From: Liolophura sinensis
Lineage: Eukaryota; Mollusca; Polyplacophora; Chitonida; Chitonidae
DNA: 52,659 nucleotides
Direction of reading: 5' to 3'
NCBI RefSeq assembly: GCF_032854445.1
Contig: NW_027018245.1
Span: forward strand, 1 to 52,659
The notes under the pieces are model-generated. The model saw only the letters and a list, made by a program, of their open reading frames with translations, had not been told where the DNA came from and did not search any database. The position numbers and the translations under genes were made by a program. Of the stretch, positions 36,401-49,170 are shown piece by piece (position 1 is the stretch's first letter; each line of letters starts with the position of its first letter).

Positions 36401-39400
36401 CTACAGCCAAAAGTATTGGTCGGAGAGCAACGCGGATTGCACCATTCGATTTCTCGTCACAAAATACGTCGGATTAGCCTCTTACTAGTAGCACTGGAAC
36501 AGTTCTTCCACTTTTGCATTTTGCCTGGTCTTTTGGTTAATTGAAACCGGCTACACTGTACTCTGTACAATCGCGACTGGTCATTACTATATTCAACTTT
36601 TGACTATAAGTTATGTGCCCTTCGGTAGCCCAGAAGACTTGAAATCTTTGGGCCAAGCCCATTTAACTCACCCAGCAATTGTCTTACTTCTAAGTCCAAG
36701 ACAATCTCAATGTCTTTATCTACGTGTAGAAAAACCACACCATTTGTACGTGAAAAACACAAGGTACTTGATACAGTCTGCTGTAAAAAGTACAACTGAA
36801 CACTGACCCACTTCAGTAAGGTGCCAAAAGTATGCGGAATTCAGCCAGGTATCGGCAGCTGTTGAAAAATTGCAAATATCCCTGGTTTCCATGGAGCAAG
36901 AGCCGTTGCTGGGCACGTGATTATGACATAAATGATCATTCAATTGTCACTACAGCCAAAAGTATTGTTTGGAGAGCAACGCGGTTTGCACCATTCGATT
37001 TCTCGTCACAAAATACGTCGGATTAGCCTCTTACCAGCACCACTGGAACAGTTTTTCCACTTTTGCATTTTTACCTGGTCTTTTTGTTAATTGAAATCGG
37101 CTACACTGTACTCTGTACAATCGCGACTGGTCATTACTATATTCAACTTTTGACTATAAGTTATGTGCCCTTCGGTAGCCCAGAAGACGTCAAATGTTTG
37201 GGCCAAGCCCATTTAACTCACCCAGCAATTGTCTTACTTCTAAGTGCAAGATAATCTCAATGTCTTTATCTACGTGTAGAAAAATCACACCATTTGTACA
37301 TAAAAAACACAAGGTACTTGATACAGTCTGCTGTAAAAAGTACAACTGACCACAGACCCACATGAATAAGGTGCCAAAAGATGCGGAATTGAGCCAGGTA
37401 TCGGCAGCTGTTGAAAAATTGCAAATTTCCTTGGTTTCCATGGAGTAAGAGCCGTTGCTGGGCACGTGATTATGACATTAATGATCATTCAATTGTCGCT
37501 ACAGCCAAAAGTATTGGTCGGAGAGCAACGCGGATTGCACCATTCGATTTCTCGTCACAAAATACGTCGGATTAGCCTCTTACCAGCAGCACTGGAACAG
37601 TTTTTCCACTTTTGCATTTTTGCCTGGTCTTTTTGTTAATTGAAATCGGCTACACTGTACTCTGTACAATCGCGACTGGTCATTACTATATTCAACTTTT
37701 GACTATATGTTATGTGCCCTTCGGTAGCCCAGAAGACGTCAAATGTTTGGGCCAAGCCCATTTAACTCACCCAGCAATTGTCTTACTTCTAAGTGCAAAA
37801 TAATCTCAATGTCTTTATCTACGTGTAGAAAAATCACACCATTTGTACATAAAAAACACAAGGTACTTGATACAGTCTGCTGTAAAAAGTACAACTGACC
37901 ACAGACCCACATGAATAAGGTGCCAAAAGATGCGGAATTGAGCTAGGTATCGGCAGCTGTTGAAAAATTGCAAATTTCTTTGGTTTTCATGGAGTAAGAG
38001 CCGTTGCTGGGCACGTGATTATGACATCAATGATCATTCAATTGTCGCTACAGCCAAAAGTATTGGTCGGAGAGCAACGCGGATTGCACCATTCGATTTC
38101 TCGTCACAAAATACGTCGGATTAGCCTCTTACCAGCAGCACTGGAACAGTTTTTCCACTTTTGCATTTTTGCCTGGTCTTTTTGTTAATTGAAATCGGCT
38201 AAGCTGTACTCTGTACAATCGCGACTGGTCATTACTATATTCAACTTTTGACTATAAGTTATGTGCCCTTCGGTAGCCCAGAAGACCTGAAATCTTTGGG
38301 CTAAGCCCATTTAACTCACCCAGCAATTGCCTTACTTCTAAGTGCAAGACAATCTCAATGTCTTTTTCTACGTGTAGAAAATCCACACCATTTGTACATA
38401 AAAACACAAGGTACTTGATACAGTCTGCTGTAAAAAGTACAACTAAACACTGACCCACATTTATAAGGTGCCAAAAGATGAGGAATTGGGCCAGGCATCG
38501 GCAGCTATTAAAGAATTGCAAATATCCCTGGTTTCCATGGAGTAAGAGCCGTTGCTGGGCACGTGATTATGACATCAATGATCATTCAATTGTCGCTACA
38601 GCCAAAAGTATTGGTCGGAGAGCAACGCGGTTTGCACCATTCGATTTCTCGTCACAAAATACGTCGGATTAGTCTCTTACCAGCAGCACTGGAACAGTTT
38701 TTCCACTTTTGCATTTTTGCCTGGTCTTTTTGTTAATTGAAACCGGCTACACTGTACTCTGTACAATCGCGACTGGTCATTACTATATGAAACTTTTGAC
38801 TATATGTTATGTGCCCTTCGGTAGCCCAGAAAACCTGAAATCTTTGGGCCAAGCCCATTTAACTCACCCAGCAATTGTCTTACTTCTAAGTCCAAGACAA
38901 TCTCAATGTCTTTATCTACGTGTAGAAAAACCACACCATTTGTACATAAAAAACACAAGGTACTTGATACAGTCTGCTGTAAAAAGTACAACTGAACACT
39001 GACCCACTTCAGTAAGGTGCCAAAAGATGCGGAATTGAGCCAGGCATCGGCAGTTGTTGAAAAATTGCAAATTTCCCTGGTTTCCATGGAGTAAGAGCCG
39101 TTGCTGGGCACGTGATTATGACATCAATGATCATTCAATTGTCGCTAGAGCCAAAAGTATTGGTCGGAGAGCAACGCGGTTTGCACCATTCAATTTCTCG
39201 TGACAAAATACGTCGGATTAGCCTCTTACCAGCAGCACTGGAACAGTTTTTCCACTTTTGCATTTTTGCCTGGTCTTTTTGTTAATTGAAATCGGCTACA
39301 CTGTACTCTGTACAATCGCGACTGGTCATTACTATATTCAACTTTTGGCTATAAGTTATGTGCCCTTTGGTAGCCCAGAAGACCTGAAATCTTTGGGCTA

Positions 39401-41340
39401 AGCCCATTTAACTCACCCAGCAATTGCCTTACTTCTAAGTGCAAGACAATCTCAATGTCTTTATCTACGTGTAGAAAAACCACACCATTTGTACATGAAA
39501 AACACAAGGTACTTGATACAGTCTGCTGTAAAAAGTACAACTGACCACAGACCCAAATGAATAAGGTGCCAAAAGATGCGGAATTGAGCCAGGTATCGGC
39601 AGCTGTTGAAAAATTGCAAATTTCCTTGGTTTCCATGGAGTAAGAGCCGTTGCTGAGCACGTGATTATTACATAAATGCTCATTAAATTGTCACTACAGC
39701 CAAAAGTATTGGTCGGAGTTCAACGCGGTTTGCACCATTCGATTTCTCGTCACAAAATACGTCGGATTAGCCTCTTACCAGCAGCACTGGAACAATTTTT
39801 CCACTTTTGCATTTTTGCCTGGTGTTTTTGTTAATTGAAATCGGCTACACTGTACTATGTACCATCGCGACTGGTCATTACTATATTCAACTTTTGACTA
39901 TATGTTATGTGCCCTTCGGTAGCCCAGAAGACGTCAAATGTTTGGGCCAAGCCCATTTAACTCACCCAGCAATTGCCTTACTTCTAAGTCCAAGACAATC
40001 TCAATGTCTTTATCTACGTGTAGAAAAACCACACCATTTGTACATATAAAACACAAGGTACTTGATACAGTCTGCTGTAAAAAGTACAACTAAACACTGA
40101 CCCACATTTATAAGGTGCCAAAAGATGCGGAATTGGGCCAGGCCTCGGCAGCTGTTAAAAATTTGCAAATATCCCTGGTTTCCATAGAGTAAGACGCGTT
40201 GCTGGGCACGTGATTATGACATCAATGATCATTGAATTGTCGCTACAGCCAAAAGTATTGGTCGGAGAGCAACGCGGATTGCACCATTCGATTTCTCGTC
40301 ACAAAATACGTCGGATTAGCCTCTTACTAGTAGCACTGGAACAGTTTTTCCACTTTTGCATTTTTGCCAGGTCTTTTTGTTAATTGAAACCGGCTACACT
40401 GTACTCTGTACAATCGCGACTGGTCATTACTATATTCAACTTTTGACTATGAGTGATGTGCCCTTCGGTAGCCCAGAAGACCTGAAATCTTTGGGCTAAG
40501 CCCATTTAACTTACCCAGCAATTGTCTTACTTCTAAGTCCAAGACAATCTCAATGTCTTTATCTACGTGTAGAAAAACCACACCATTTGTACATAAAACA
40601 CACAAGGTACTTGATACAGTCTGCTGTAAAAAGTACAACTAAACACTGACCCACATTTATAAGGTGCCAAAAGATGCGGAATTGGGCCAGGCATCTTAAG
40701 CTGTTAAAAAATTGCAAATTTCCCTGGTTTCCATGGAGTAAGAGCCGTTGCTGGGCACGTGATTATGACATAAATGATCATTGAATTGTCACTACAGCCA
40801 AAAGTATTGGTCGGAGAGCAACGCGGTTTGCACCATTCGATTTGTCGTCACAAAATACGTAGGATTAGCCTCTTAACAGCAGCACTGGAACAGTTTTTCC
40901 ACTTTTGCATTTTTGCCTGGTCTTTTTGTTAATTGAAACCGGCTACACTGTACTCTGTACAATGGCGACTGGTCATTACTATATTCAACTTTCGACTATA
41001 TGTTATGTGCCCTTCGGTAGCCCAGAAGACGTCAAATCTTTGGGCTAAGCCCATTTAACTCACCCAGCAATTGCCTTACTTCTAAGTCGAAGAAAATGTC
41101 AATGTCTTTATCTACGTGTAGAAAAACCACACCATTTGTACATAAAAAACACAAGGTACTTGATACAGTCTGCTGTAAAAAGTACAACTGACCACAGACC
41201 AACATGAATAAGGTGCCAAAAGATGCGGAATTGAGCCAGGTATCGGCAGCTGTTGAAAAATTACAAATTTCCCTGGTTTCCATGGAGTAAGAGCCGTTGC
41301 TGGGCACGTGATTATGACATAAATGATCATTCAATTGTCA
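36401..41340. repeat. Copy 2 of the nine-monomer tandem duplication (4,940 bp)
   Basis: Starts are 36848, 37397, 37946, 38494, 39043, 39592, 40141, 40690 and 41239. The junction between copies must lie within 36401-36479, because sequence on both sides is identical there; identity to copy 1 then continues to 41419. The junction is in register with the monomer, as expected of unequal crossing-over between homologous monomer positions (inference). Confidence 0.93.
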
Positions 41341-43453
41341 CTACAGCCAAAAGTATTGGTCGGAGAGCAACGCGGATTGCACCATTCGATTTCTCGTCAC
41401 AAAATACGTCGGATTAGCCCCTTACCAGCAGCACTAGAACAATTTTTTCAATTTTGCAGTTTTGTTTGGTCTTTTTGTTAATTGAAATCGGCTACACTGT
41501 ACTCTGTACAATCGCGACTGGTCATTACTATATTCAACTTTTGACTATAAGTTATGTGCCCTTCGGTAGCCCAGAAGACCTGAAATCTTTGGGCCAAGCC
41601 CATTTAACTCACCCAGCAATTGTCTTACTTCTAAGTCCAAGACAATCTCAATGTCTTTATCTACGTGTAGAAAAACCACACCATTTGTACGTGAAAAACA
41701 CAAGGTACTTGATACAGTCTGCTGTAAAAAGTACAACTAAACACTGACCCACATTTATAAGGTGCCAAAAGATGCGGAATTGGGCCAGGCATCGGCAGCT
41801 GTTAAAAATTGCAAATTTCCCTGGTTTCCATGGAGTAAGGGCCGTTGCTGGGCACGTGATTATGACATCAATGATCATTGAATTGTCGCTACAGCCAAAA
41901 GTATTGGTCGGAGAGCAACGCGGTTTGCACCATTCGATTTCTCGTCACAAAATACGTCGGATTAGTCTCTTACCAGCAGCACTGGAACAGTTTTTCCACT
42001 TTTGCATTTTTGCCTGGTCTTTTTGTTAATTGAAACCGGCTACACTGTACTCTGTACAATCGCGACTGGTCATTACTATATTCAACTTTTGACTATATGT
42101 TATGTGCCCTTCGGTAGCCCAGAAAACCTGAAATCTTTGGGCCAAGCCCATTTAACTCACCCAGCAATTGTCTTACTTCTAAGTCCAAGACAATCTCAAT
42201 GTCTTTATCTACGTGTAGAAAAACCACACCATTTGTACATAAAAAACACAAGGTACTTGATACAGTCTGCTGTAAAAAGTACAACTGAACACTGACCCAC
42301 TTCAGTAAGGTGCCAAAAGATGCGGAATTGAGCCAGGCATCGGCAGTTGTTGAAAAATTGCAAGTTTCCCTGGTTTCCATGGAGTAAGAGCCGTTGCTGG
42401 GCACGTGATTATGACATCAATGATCATTCAATTGTCGCTAGAGCCAAAAGTATTGGTCGGAGAGCAACGCGGTTTGCACCATTCGATTTCTCGTGACAAA
42501 ATACGTCGGATTAGCCTCTTACCAGCAGCACTGGAACAGTTTTTCCACTTTTGCATTTTTGCCTGGTCTTTTTGTTAATTGAAATCGGCTACACTGTACT
42601 CTGTACAATCGCGACTGGTCATTACTATATTCAACTTTTGGCTATAAGTTATGTGCCCTTTGGTAGCCCAGAAGACCTGAAATCTTTGGGCTAAGCCCAT
42701 TTAACTCACCCAGCAATTGCCTTACTTCTAAGTGCAAGACAATCTCAATGTCTTTATCTACGTGTAGAAAAACCACACCATTTGTACATGAAAAACACAA
42801 GGTACTTGATACAGTCTGCTGTAAAAAGTACAACTGACCACAGACCCAAATGAATAAGGTGCCAAAAGATGCGGAATTGAGCCAGGTATCGGCAGCTGTT
42901 GAAAAATTGCAAATTTCCTTGGTTTCCATGGAGTAAGAGCCGTTGCTGAGCACGTGATTATTACATAAATGCTCATTAAATTGTCACTACAGCCAAAAGT
43001 ATTGGTCGGAGTTCAACGCGGTTTGCACCATTCGATTTCTCGTCACAAAATACGTCGGATTAGCCTCATACCAGCAGCACTGGAACAATTTTTCCACTTT
43101 TGCATTTTTGCCTGGTCTTTTTGTTAATTGAAATCGGCTACACTGTACTATGTACCATCGCGACTGGTCATTACTATATTCAACTTTTGACTATATGTTA
43201 TGTGCCCTTCGGTAGCCCAGAAGACGTCAAATGTTTGGGCCAAGCCCATTTAACTCACCCAGCAATTGCCTTACTTCTAAGTCCAAGACAATCTCAATGT
43301 CTTTATCTACGTGTAGAAAAACCACACCATTTGTACATATAAAACACAAGGTACTTGATACAGTCTGCTGTAAAAAGTACAACTAAACACTGACCCACAT
43401 TTATAAGGTGCCAAAAGATGCGGAATTGGGCCAGGCCTCGGCAGCTGTTAAAA
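41341..43453. repeat. Array segment after the nine-mer: partial third copy of 38791-40156
   Basis: Starts are 41788, 42336, 42885 and 43434. From about 42084 to 43449 the sequence follows 38791-40156 at an offset of 3,293 bp (six monomers), including GTCGCTAGAGCC near 42436 and GAGCACGTGATTATTACATAAATG. The left edge is marked by CTATATTCAAC against CTATATGAAAC in the nine-mer copies. Confidence 0.85.
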
Positions 43454-43978
43454 GCAAATTTCCCTGGTTTGCATGGAGTAAGAGCCGTTGCTGGGCACGT
43501 GATTATGACATCAATGATCATTGAATTGTCGCTACAGCCAAAAGTATTGGTCGGAGAGCAACGCGGTTTGCACCATTCGATTTCTCGTGACAAAATACGT
43601 CGGATTAGCCTCTTAACAGCAGCACTGGAACAGTTTTTCCACTTTTGCATTTTTACCTGGTCTTTTTGTTAATTGAAACCGGCTACACTGTACTCTGTAC
43701 AATGGCGACTGGTCATTACTATATTCAACTTTCGACTATATGTTATGTGCCCTTCGGTAGCCCAGAAGACGTCAAATCTTTGGGCTAAGCCCATTTAACT
43801 CACCAAGCAATTGCCTTACTTCTAAGTCGAAGAAAATGTCAATGTCTTTATCTACGTGTAGAAAAACCACACCATTTGTACATAAAAAACACAAGGTACT
43901 TGATACAGTCTGCTGTAAAAAGTACAACTGACCAAAGACCAACATGAATAAGGTGCCAAAAGATGCGGAATTGAGCCA
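43434..43978. repeat. Recombinant monomer with a 4-nt deletion at its junction (545 bp)
   Basis: It opens like an M1 monomer (GGCCTCGGCAGCTGTTAAAA), then switches at 43453/43454 to GCAAATTTCCCTGGTTTGCATGG, which belongs to a different type (compare 45649). Both parental forms have extra bases between the A-tract and GCAAAT, and four are missing here. The coincidence of a type switch and an indel marks a crossover or repair junction. Confidence 0.85.
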
Positions 43979-44599
43979 GGTATCGGCAGCTGTTGAAAAA
44001 TTACAAATTTCCCTGGTTTCCATGGAGTAAGAGCCGTTGCTGGGCACGTGATTATTACATAAATGATCATTCAATTGTCACTACAGCCAAAAGTATTGGT
44101 CGCAGAGCAACGCGGTTTGCACCATTCGATTTCTCGTCACAAAATACGTCGTATTAGCCCCTCACCAGCAGCACCAGAACAATTTTTCAATTTTGCAGTT
44201 TTGTTTGGTCTTTTTGTTAATTGAAATCGGCTACACTGTACTCTGTACAATTGCGACTGGTCATTACTATATTCAACTTTTGACTATAAGTTATGCGCCC
44301 TTCGGTAGCCCAGAAGACGTCAAATCTTTGGGCTCAGCCCATTTAACTCACCCAGCAATTGCCTTACTTCTAAGTGCAAGACAATCTTAATGTCTTTATC
44401 TACGTGTAGAAAAACCACACCATTTGTACGTGAAAAACACAAGGTACTTGATACAGTCTGCTGTAAAAAGTACAACTGAACACTGACCCACTTCAGTAAG
44501 GTGCCAAAAGATGCGGAGTTGAGCCAGGCATCGGCAGTTGTTGAAAAATTGCAAATTTCCCTGGTTTCCATGGAGTAAGAGCCGTTGCTGGGCACGTGA
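43454..44599. repeat. Copy 1 of a ~1.15-kb segment repeated 2,195 bp downstream
   Basis: It shares GGTTTGCATGG (near 43478), GACCAAAGACC, GTCGCAGAGC, CGTCGTATTAGCCCCTCACC, CAGCACCAGAAC and CAATCTTAATG with 45649-46794. Starts are 43979 and 44527. The segment begins exactly at the damaged junction in the 43434 monomer and ends at CACGTGAT/CACGTGAC (44600 against 46795). Confidence 0.88.
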
Positions 44600-45648
44600 T
44601 TATGACATCAATGATCATTCAATTGTCGCTACAGCGAAAAGTATTGGTCGGAGAGCAACGCGGTTTGCACCATTCGATTTCTCGTCACAAAATACGTAGG
44701 ATTAGCCTCTTAACAGCAGCACTGGAACCGTTTTTCCACTTTTGCATTTTTGCCTGGTCTTTTTGTTAATTGAAACCGGCTACACTGTACTCTGTACAAT
44801 GGCGACTGGTCATTACTATATTCAACTTTCGACTATATGTTATGTGCCCTTCGGTAGCCCAGAAGACGTCAAATCTTTGGGCTAAGCCCATTTAACTCAC
44901 CCAGCAATTGCCTTACTTCTAAGTCGAAGAAAATGTCAATGTCTTTATCTACGTGTAGAAAAACCACACCATTTGTACATAAAAAAACACAAGGTACTTG
45001 ATACAGTCTGCTGTAAAAAGTACAACTGACCAAAGACCAACATGAATAAGGTGCCAAAAGATGCGGAATTGGGCCAGGTATCGGCAGCTGTTGAAAAATT
45101 ACAAATTTCCCTGGTTTCCATGAAGTAAGAGCCGTTGCTGGGCACGTGATTATTACATAAATGATTATTCAATTGTCGCTACAGCCAAAAGTATTGGTCG
45201 GAGAGCAACGCGGATTGCACCATTCGATTTCTCGTCACAAAATACGTCGGATTAGCCTCTTACTAGTAGCACTGGAACAGTTCTTCCACTTTTGCATTTT
45301 GCCTGGTCTTTTTGTTAATTGAAACCGGCTACACTGTACTCTGTACAATCGCGACTGGTCATTACTATATTCAACTTTTGACTATAAGTTATGCGCCCTT
45401 CGGTAGCCCAGAAGACCTGAAATCTTTGGGCTAAGCCCATTTAACTCACCCAGCAATTGTCTTACTTCTAAGTCCAAGACAATCTCAATGTCTTTATCTA
45501 CGTGTAGAAAAACCACACCATTTGTACATAAAAAACACAAGGTACTTGATACAGTCTGCTGTAAAAAGTACAACTGAACACTGACCCACTTCAGTAAGGT
45601 GCCAAAAGATGCGGAATTGAGCCAGGCATCGGCAGTTGTTGAAAAATT
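44600..45648. repeat. Monomers between the two 2,195-bp-offset copies
   Basis: Starts inside or closing this stretch are 45077 and 45625. It combines an M4-like middle (GGAACCGTTTTTCC, near 44725), an M3-like C-linker monomer (45077, with TCCATGAAGTAAG) and an M1'-like 3' part (CTAGTAGCAC and GTTCTTCCAC near 45265). No single upstream block matches it throughout. Confidence 0.75.
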
Positions 45649-46794
45649 GCAAATTTCCCTGGTTTGCATGGAGTAAGAGCCGTTGCTGGGCACGTGATTA
45701 TGACATCAATGATCATTGAATTGTCGCTACAGCCAAAAGTATTGGTCGGAGAGCAACGCGGTTTGCACCATTCGATTTCTCGTGACAAAATACGTCGGAT
45801 TAGCCTCTTAACAGCAGCACTGGAACAGTTTTTCCACTTTTGCATTTTTACCTGGTCTTTTTGTTAATTGAAACCGGCTACACTGTACTCTGTACAATGG
45901 CGACTGGTCATTACTATATTCAACTTTCGACTATATGTTATGTGCCCTTCGGTAGCCCAGAAGACGTCAAATCTTTGGGCTAAGCCCATTTAACTCACCA
46001 AGCAATTGCCTTACTTCTAAGTCGAAGAAAATGTCAATGTCTTTATCTACGTGTAGAAAAACCACACCATTTGTACATAAAAAACACAAGGTACTTGATA
46101 CAGTCTGCTGTAAAAAGTACAACTGACCAAAGACCAACATGAATAAGGTGCCAAAAGATGCGGAATTGAGCCAGGTATCGGCAGCTGTTGAAAAATTACA
46201 AATTTCCCTGGTTTCCATGGAGTAAGAGCCGTTGCTGGGCACGTGATTATTACATAAATGATCATTCAATTGTCACTACAGCCAAAAGTATTGGTCGCAG
46301 AGCAACGCGGTTTGCACCATTCGATTTCTCGTCACAAAATACGTCGTATTAGCCCCTCACCAGCAGCACCAGAACAATTTTTCAATTTTGCAGTTTTGTT
46401 TGGTCTTTTTGTTAATTGAAATCGGCTACACTGTACTCTGTACAATTGCGACTGGTCATTACTATATTCAACTTTTGACTATAAGTTATGCGCCCTTCGG
46501 TAGCCCAGAAGACGTCAAATCTTTGGGCTCAGCCCATTTAACTCACCCAGCAATTGCCTTACTTCTAAGTGCAAGACAATCTTAATGTCTTTATCTACGT
46601 GTAGAAAAACCACACCATTTGTACGTGAAAAACACAAGGTACTTGATACAGTCTGCTGTAAAAAGTACAACTGAACACTGACCCACTTCAGTAAGGTGCC
46701 AAAAGATGCGGAGTTGAGCCAGGCATCGGCAGTTGTTGAAAAATTGCAAATTTCCCTGGTTTCCATGGAGTAAGAGCCGTTGCTGGGCACGTGA
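45649..46794. repeat. Copy 2 of the ~1.15-kb segment (offset 2,195 bp)
   Basis: Starts are 46174 and 46722. All diagnostic variants of the 43454 copy are present. It then runs directly into the X-type monomer and the 30267-32709-like segment, so the 46722 monomer is a junction between two duplicated blocks. Confidence 0.88.
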
Positions 46795-49170
46795 CTATGA
46801 CATCAATGATCATTCAATTGTCGCTACAGCGAAAAGTATTGGTCGGAGAGCAACGCGGTTTGCACCATTCGATTTCTCGTGACAAAATACGTCGGATTAG
46901 CCTCTTACCAGCAGCACTGGAACAGTTTTTCGACTTTTGCATTTTGCCTGGTCTTTTTGTTAATTGAAATTGGCTACACTGTACTCTGTACAATCGCGAC
47001 TGGTCATTACTATATTCAACTTTTGACTATAAGTTATGTGCCCTTCGGTAGCCCAGAAGAACTGAAATCTTTGGGCTAAGCCCATTTAACTCACCAAGCA
47101 ATTGCCTTACTTCTAAGTGCAAGACAATCTCAATGTCTTTATCTACGTGTAGAAAAACCACACCATTTGTACGTGAAAAACACAAGGTACTTGATACAGT
47201 CTGCTGTAAAAAGTACAACTAAACACTGACCCACTTCAGTAAGATGCCAAAAGATGCGGAATTGAGCCAGGCATCGGCAGCTGTTGCAAAATTGCAAATT
47301 TCCCTGGTTTCCATGGAGTAAGAGCCGTTGCTACGCACGTGATTATGACATAAATGATTAATCAATTGTCGCTACAGCCAAAAGTATTGGTCGGAGAGCA
47401 ACGCGGATTGCACCATTCGATTTCTCGTCACAAAATACGTCGGATTAGCCTCTTACTAGTAGCACTGGAACAGTTCTTCCACTTTTGCATTTTGCCTGGT
47501 CTTTTTGTAAATTGAAACCGGCAACACTGTACTCTGTACAATCGCGACTGGTCATTACTATATTCAACTTTTGACTATAAGTTATGTGCCCTTCGGTAGC
47601 CCAGAAGACCTGAAATCTTTGGGCCAAGCCCATTTAACTCACCCAGCAATTGTCTTACTTCTAAGTCCAAGACAATCTCAATGTCTTTATCTACGTGTAG
47701 AAAAACCACACCATTTGTACGTGAAAAACACGAGGTACTTGATACAGTCTGCTGTAAAAAGTACAACTGAACACTGACCCACTTCAGTAAGGTGCCAAAA
47801 GATGCGGAATTGAGCCAGGCATCGGCAGTTGTTGAAAAATTGCAAATTTCCCTGGTTTCCATGGAGTAAGAGCCGTTGCTACGCACGTGATTATGACATA
47901 AATGATTATTCAATTGTCGCTACAGCCAAAAGTATTGGTCGGAGAGCAACGCGGATTGCACCATTCGATTTCTCGTCACAAAATACGTCGGATTAGCCTC
48001 TTACTAGTAGCACTGGAACAGTTCTTCCACTTTTGCATTTTGCCTGGTCTTTTGGTTAATTGAAACCGGCTACACTGTACTCTGTACAATCGCGACTGGT
48101 CATTACTATATTCAACTTTTGACTATAAGTTATGTGCCCTTCGGTAGCCCAGAAGACTTGAAATCTTTGGGCCAAGCCCATTTAACTCACCCAGCAATTG
48201 TCTTACTTCTAAGTCCAAGACAATCTCAATGTCTTTATCTACGTGTAGAAAAACCACACCATTTGTACGTGAAAAACACAAGGTACTTGATACAGTCTGC
48301 TGTAAAAAGTACAACTGAACACTGACCCACTTCAGTAAGGTGCCAAAAGTATGCGGAATTCAGCCAGGTATCGGCAGCTGTTGAAAAATTGCAAATATCC
48401 CTGGTTTCCATGGAGCAAGAGCCGTTGCTGGGCACGTGATTATGACATAAATGATCATTCAATTGTCACTACAGCCAAAAGTATTGTTTGGAGAGCAACG
48501 CGGTTTGCACCATTCGATTTCTCGTCACAAAATACGTCGGATTAGCCTCTTACCAGCACCACTGGAACAGTTTTTCCACTTTTGCATTTTTACCTGGTCT
48601 TTTTGTTAATTGAAATCGGCTACACTGTACTCTGTACAATCGCGACTGGTCATTACTATATTCAACTTTTGACTATAAGTTATGTGCCCTTCGGTAGCCC
48701 AGAAGACGTCAAATGTTTGGGCCAAGCCCATTTAACTCACCCAGCAATTGTCTTACTTCTAAGTGCAAGATAATCTCAATGTCTTTATCTACGTGTAGAA
48801 AAATCACACCATTTGTACATAAAAAACACAAGGTACTTGATACAGTCTGCTGTAAAAAGTACAACTGACCACAGACCCACATGAATAAGGTGCCAAAAGA
48901 TGCGGAATTGAGCCAGGTATCGGCAGCTGTTGAAAAATTGCAAATTTCCTTGGTTTCCATGGAGTAAGAGCCGTTGCTGGGCACGTGATTATGACATTAA
49001 TGATCATTCAATTGTCGCTACAGCCAAAAGTATTGGTCGGAGAGCAACGCGGATTGCACCATTCGATTTCTCGTCACAAAATACGTCGGATTAGCCTCTT
49101 ACCAGCAGCACTGGAACAGTTTTTCCACTTTTGCATTTTTTGCCTGGTCTTTTTGTTAATTGAAATCGGC
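46728..49170. repeat. Second copy of segment 30267-32709
   Basis: Starts are 47270, 47818, 48367 and 48916, linkers A, A, A, C. At about 49135-49171 it gains an extra T in a T-run and changes to CTAAGCTG, a mark otherwise seen at 33260 and 38201. The match therefore switches there from nine-mer monomer 2 to monomer 3, skipping one monomer length. Confidence 0.9.
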
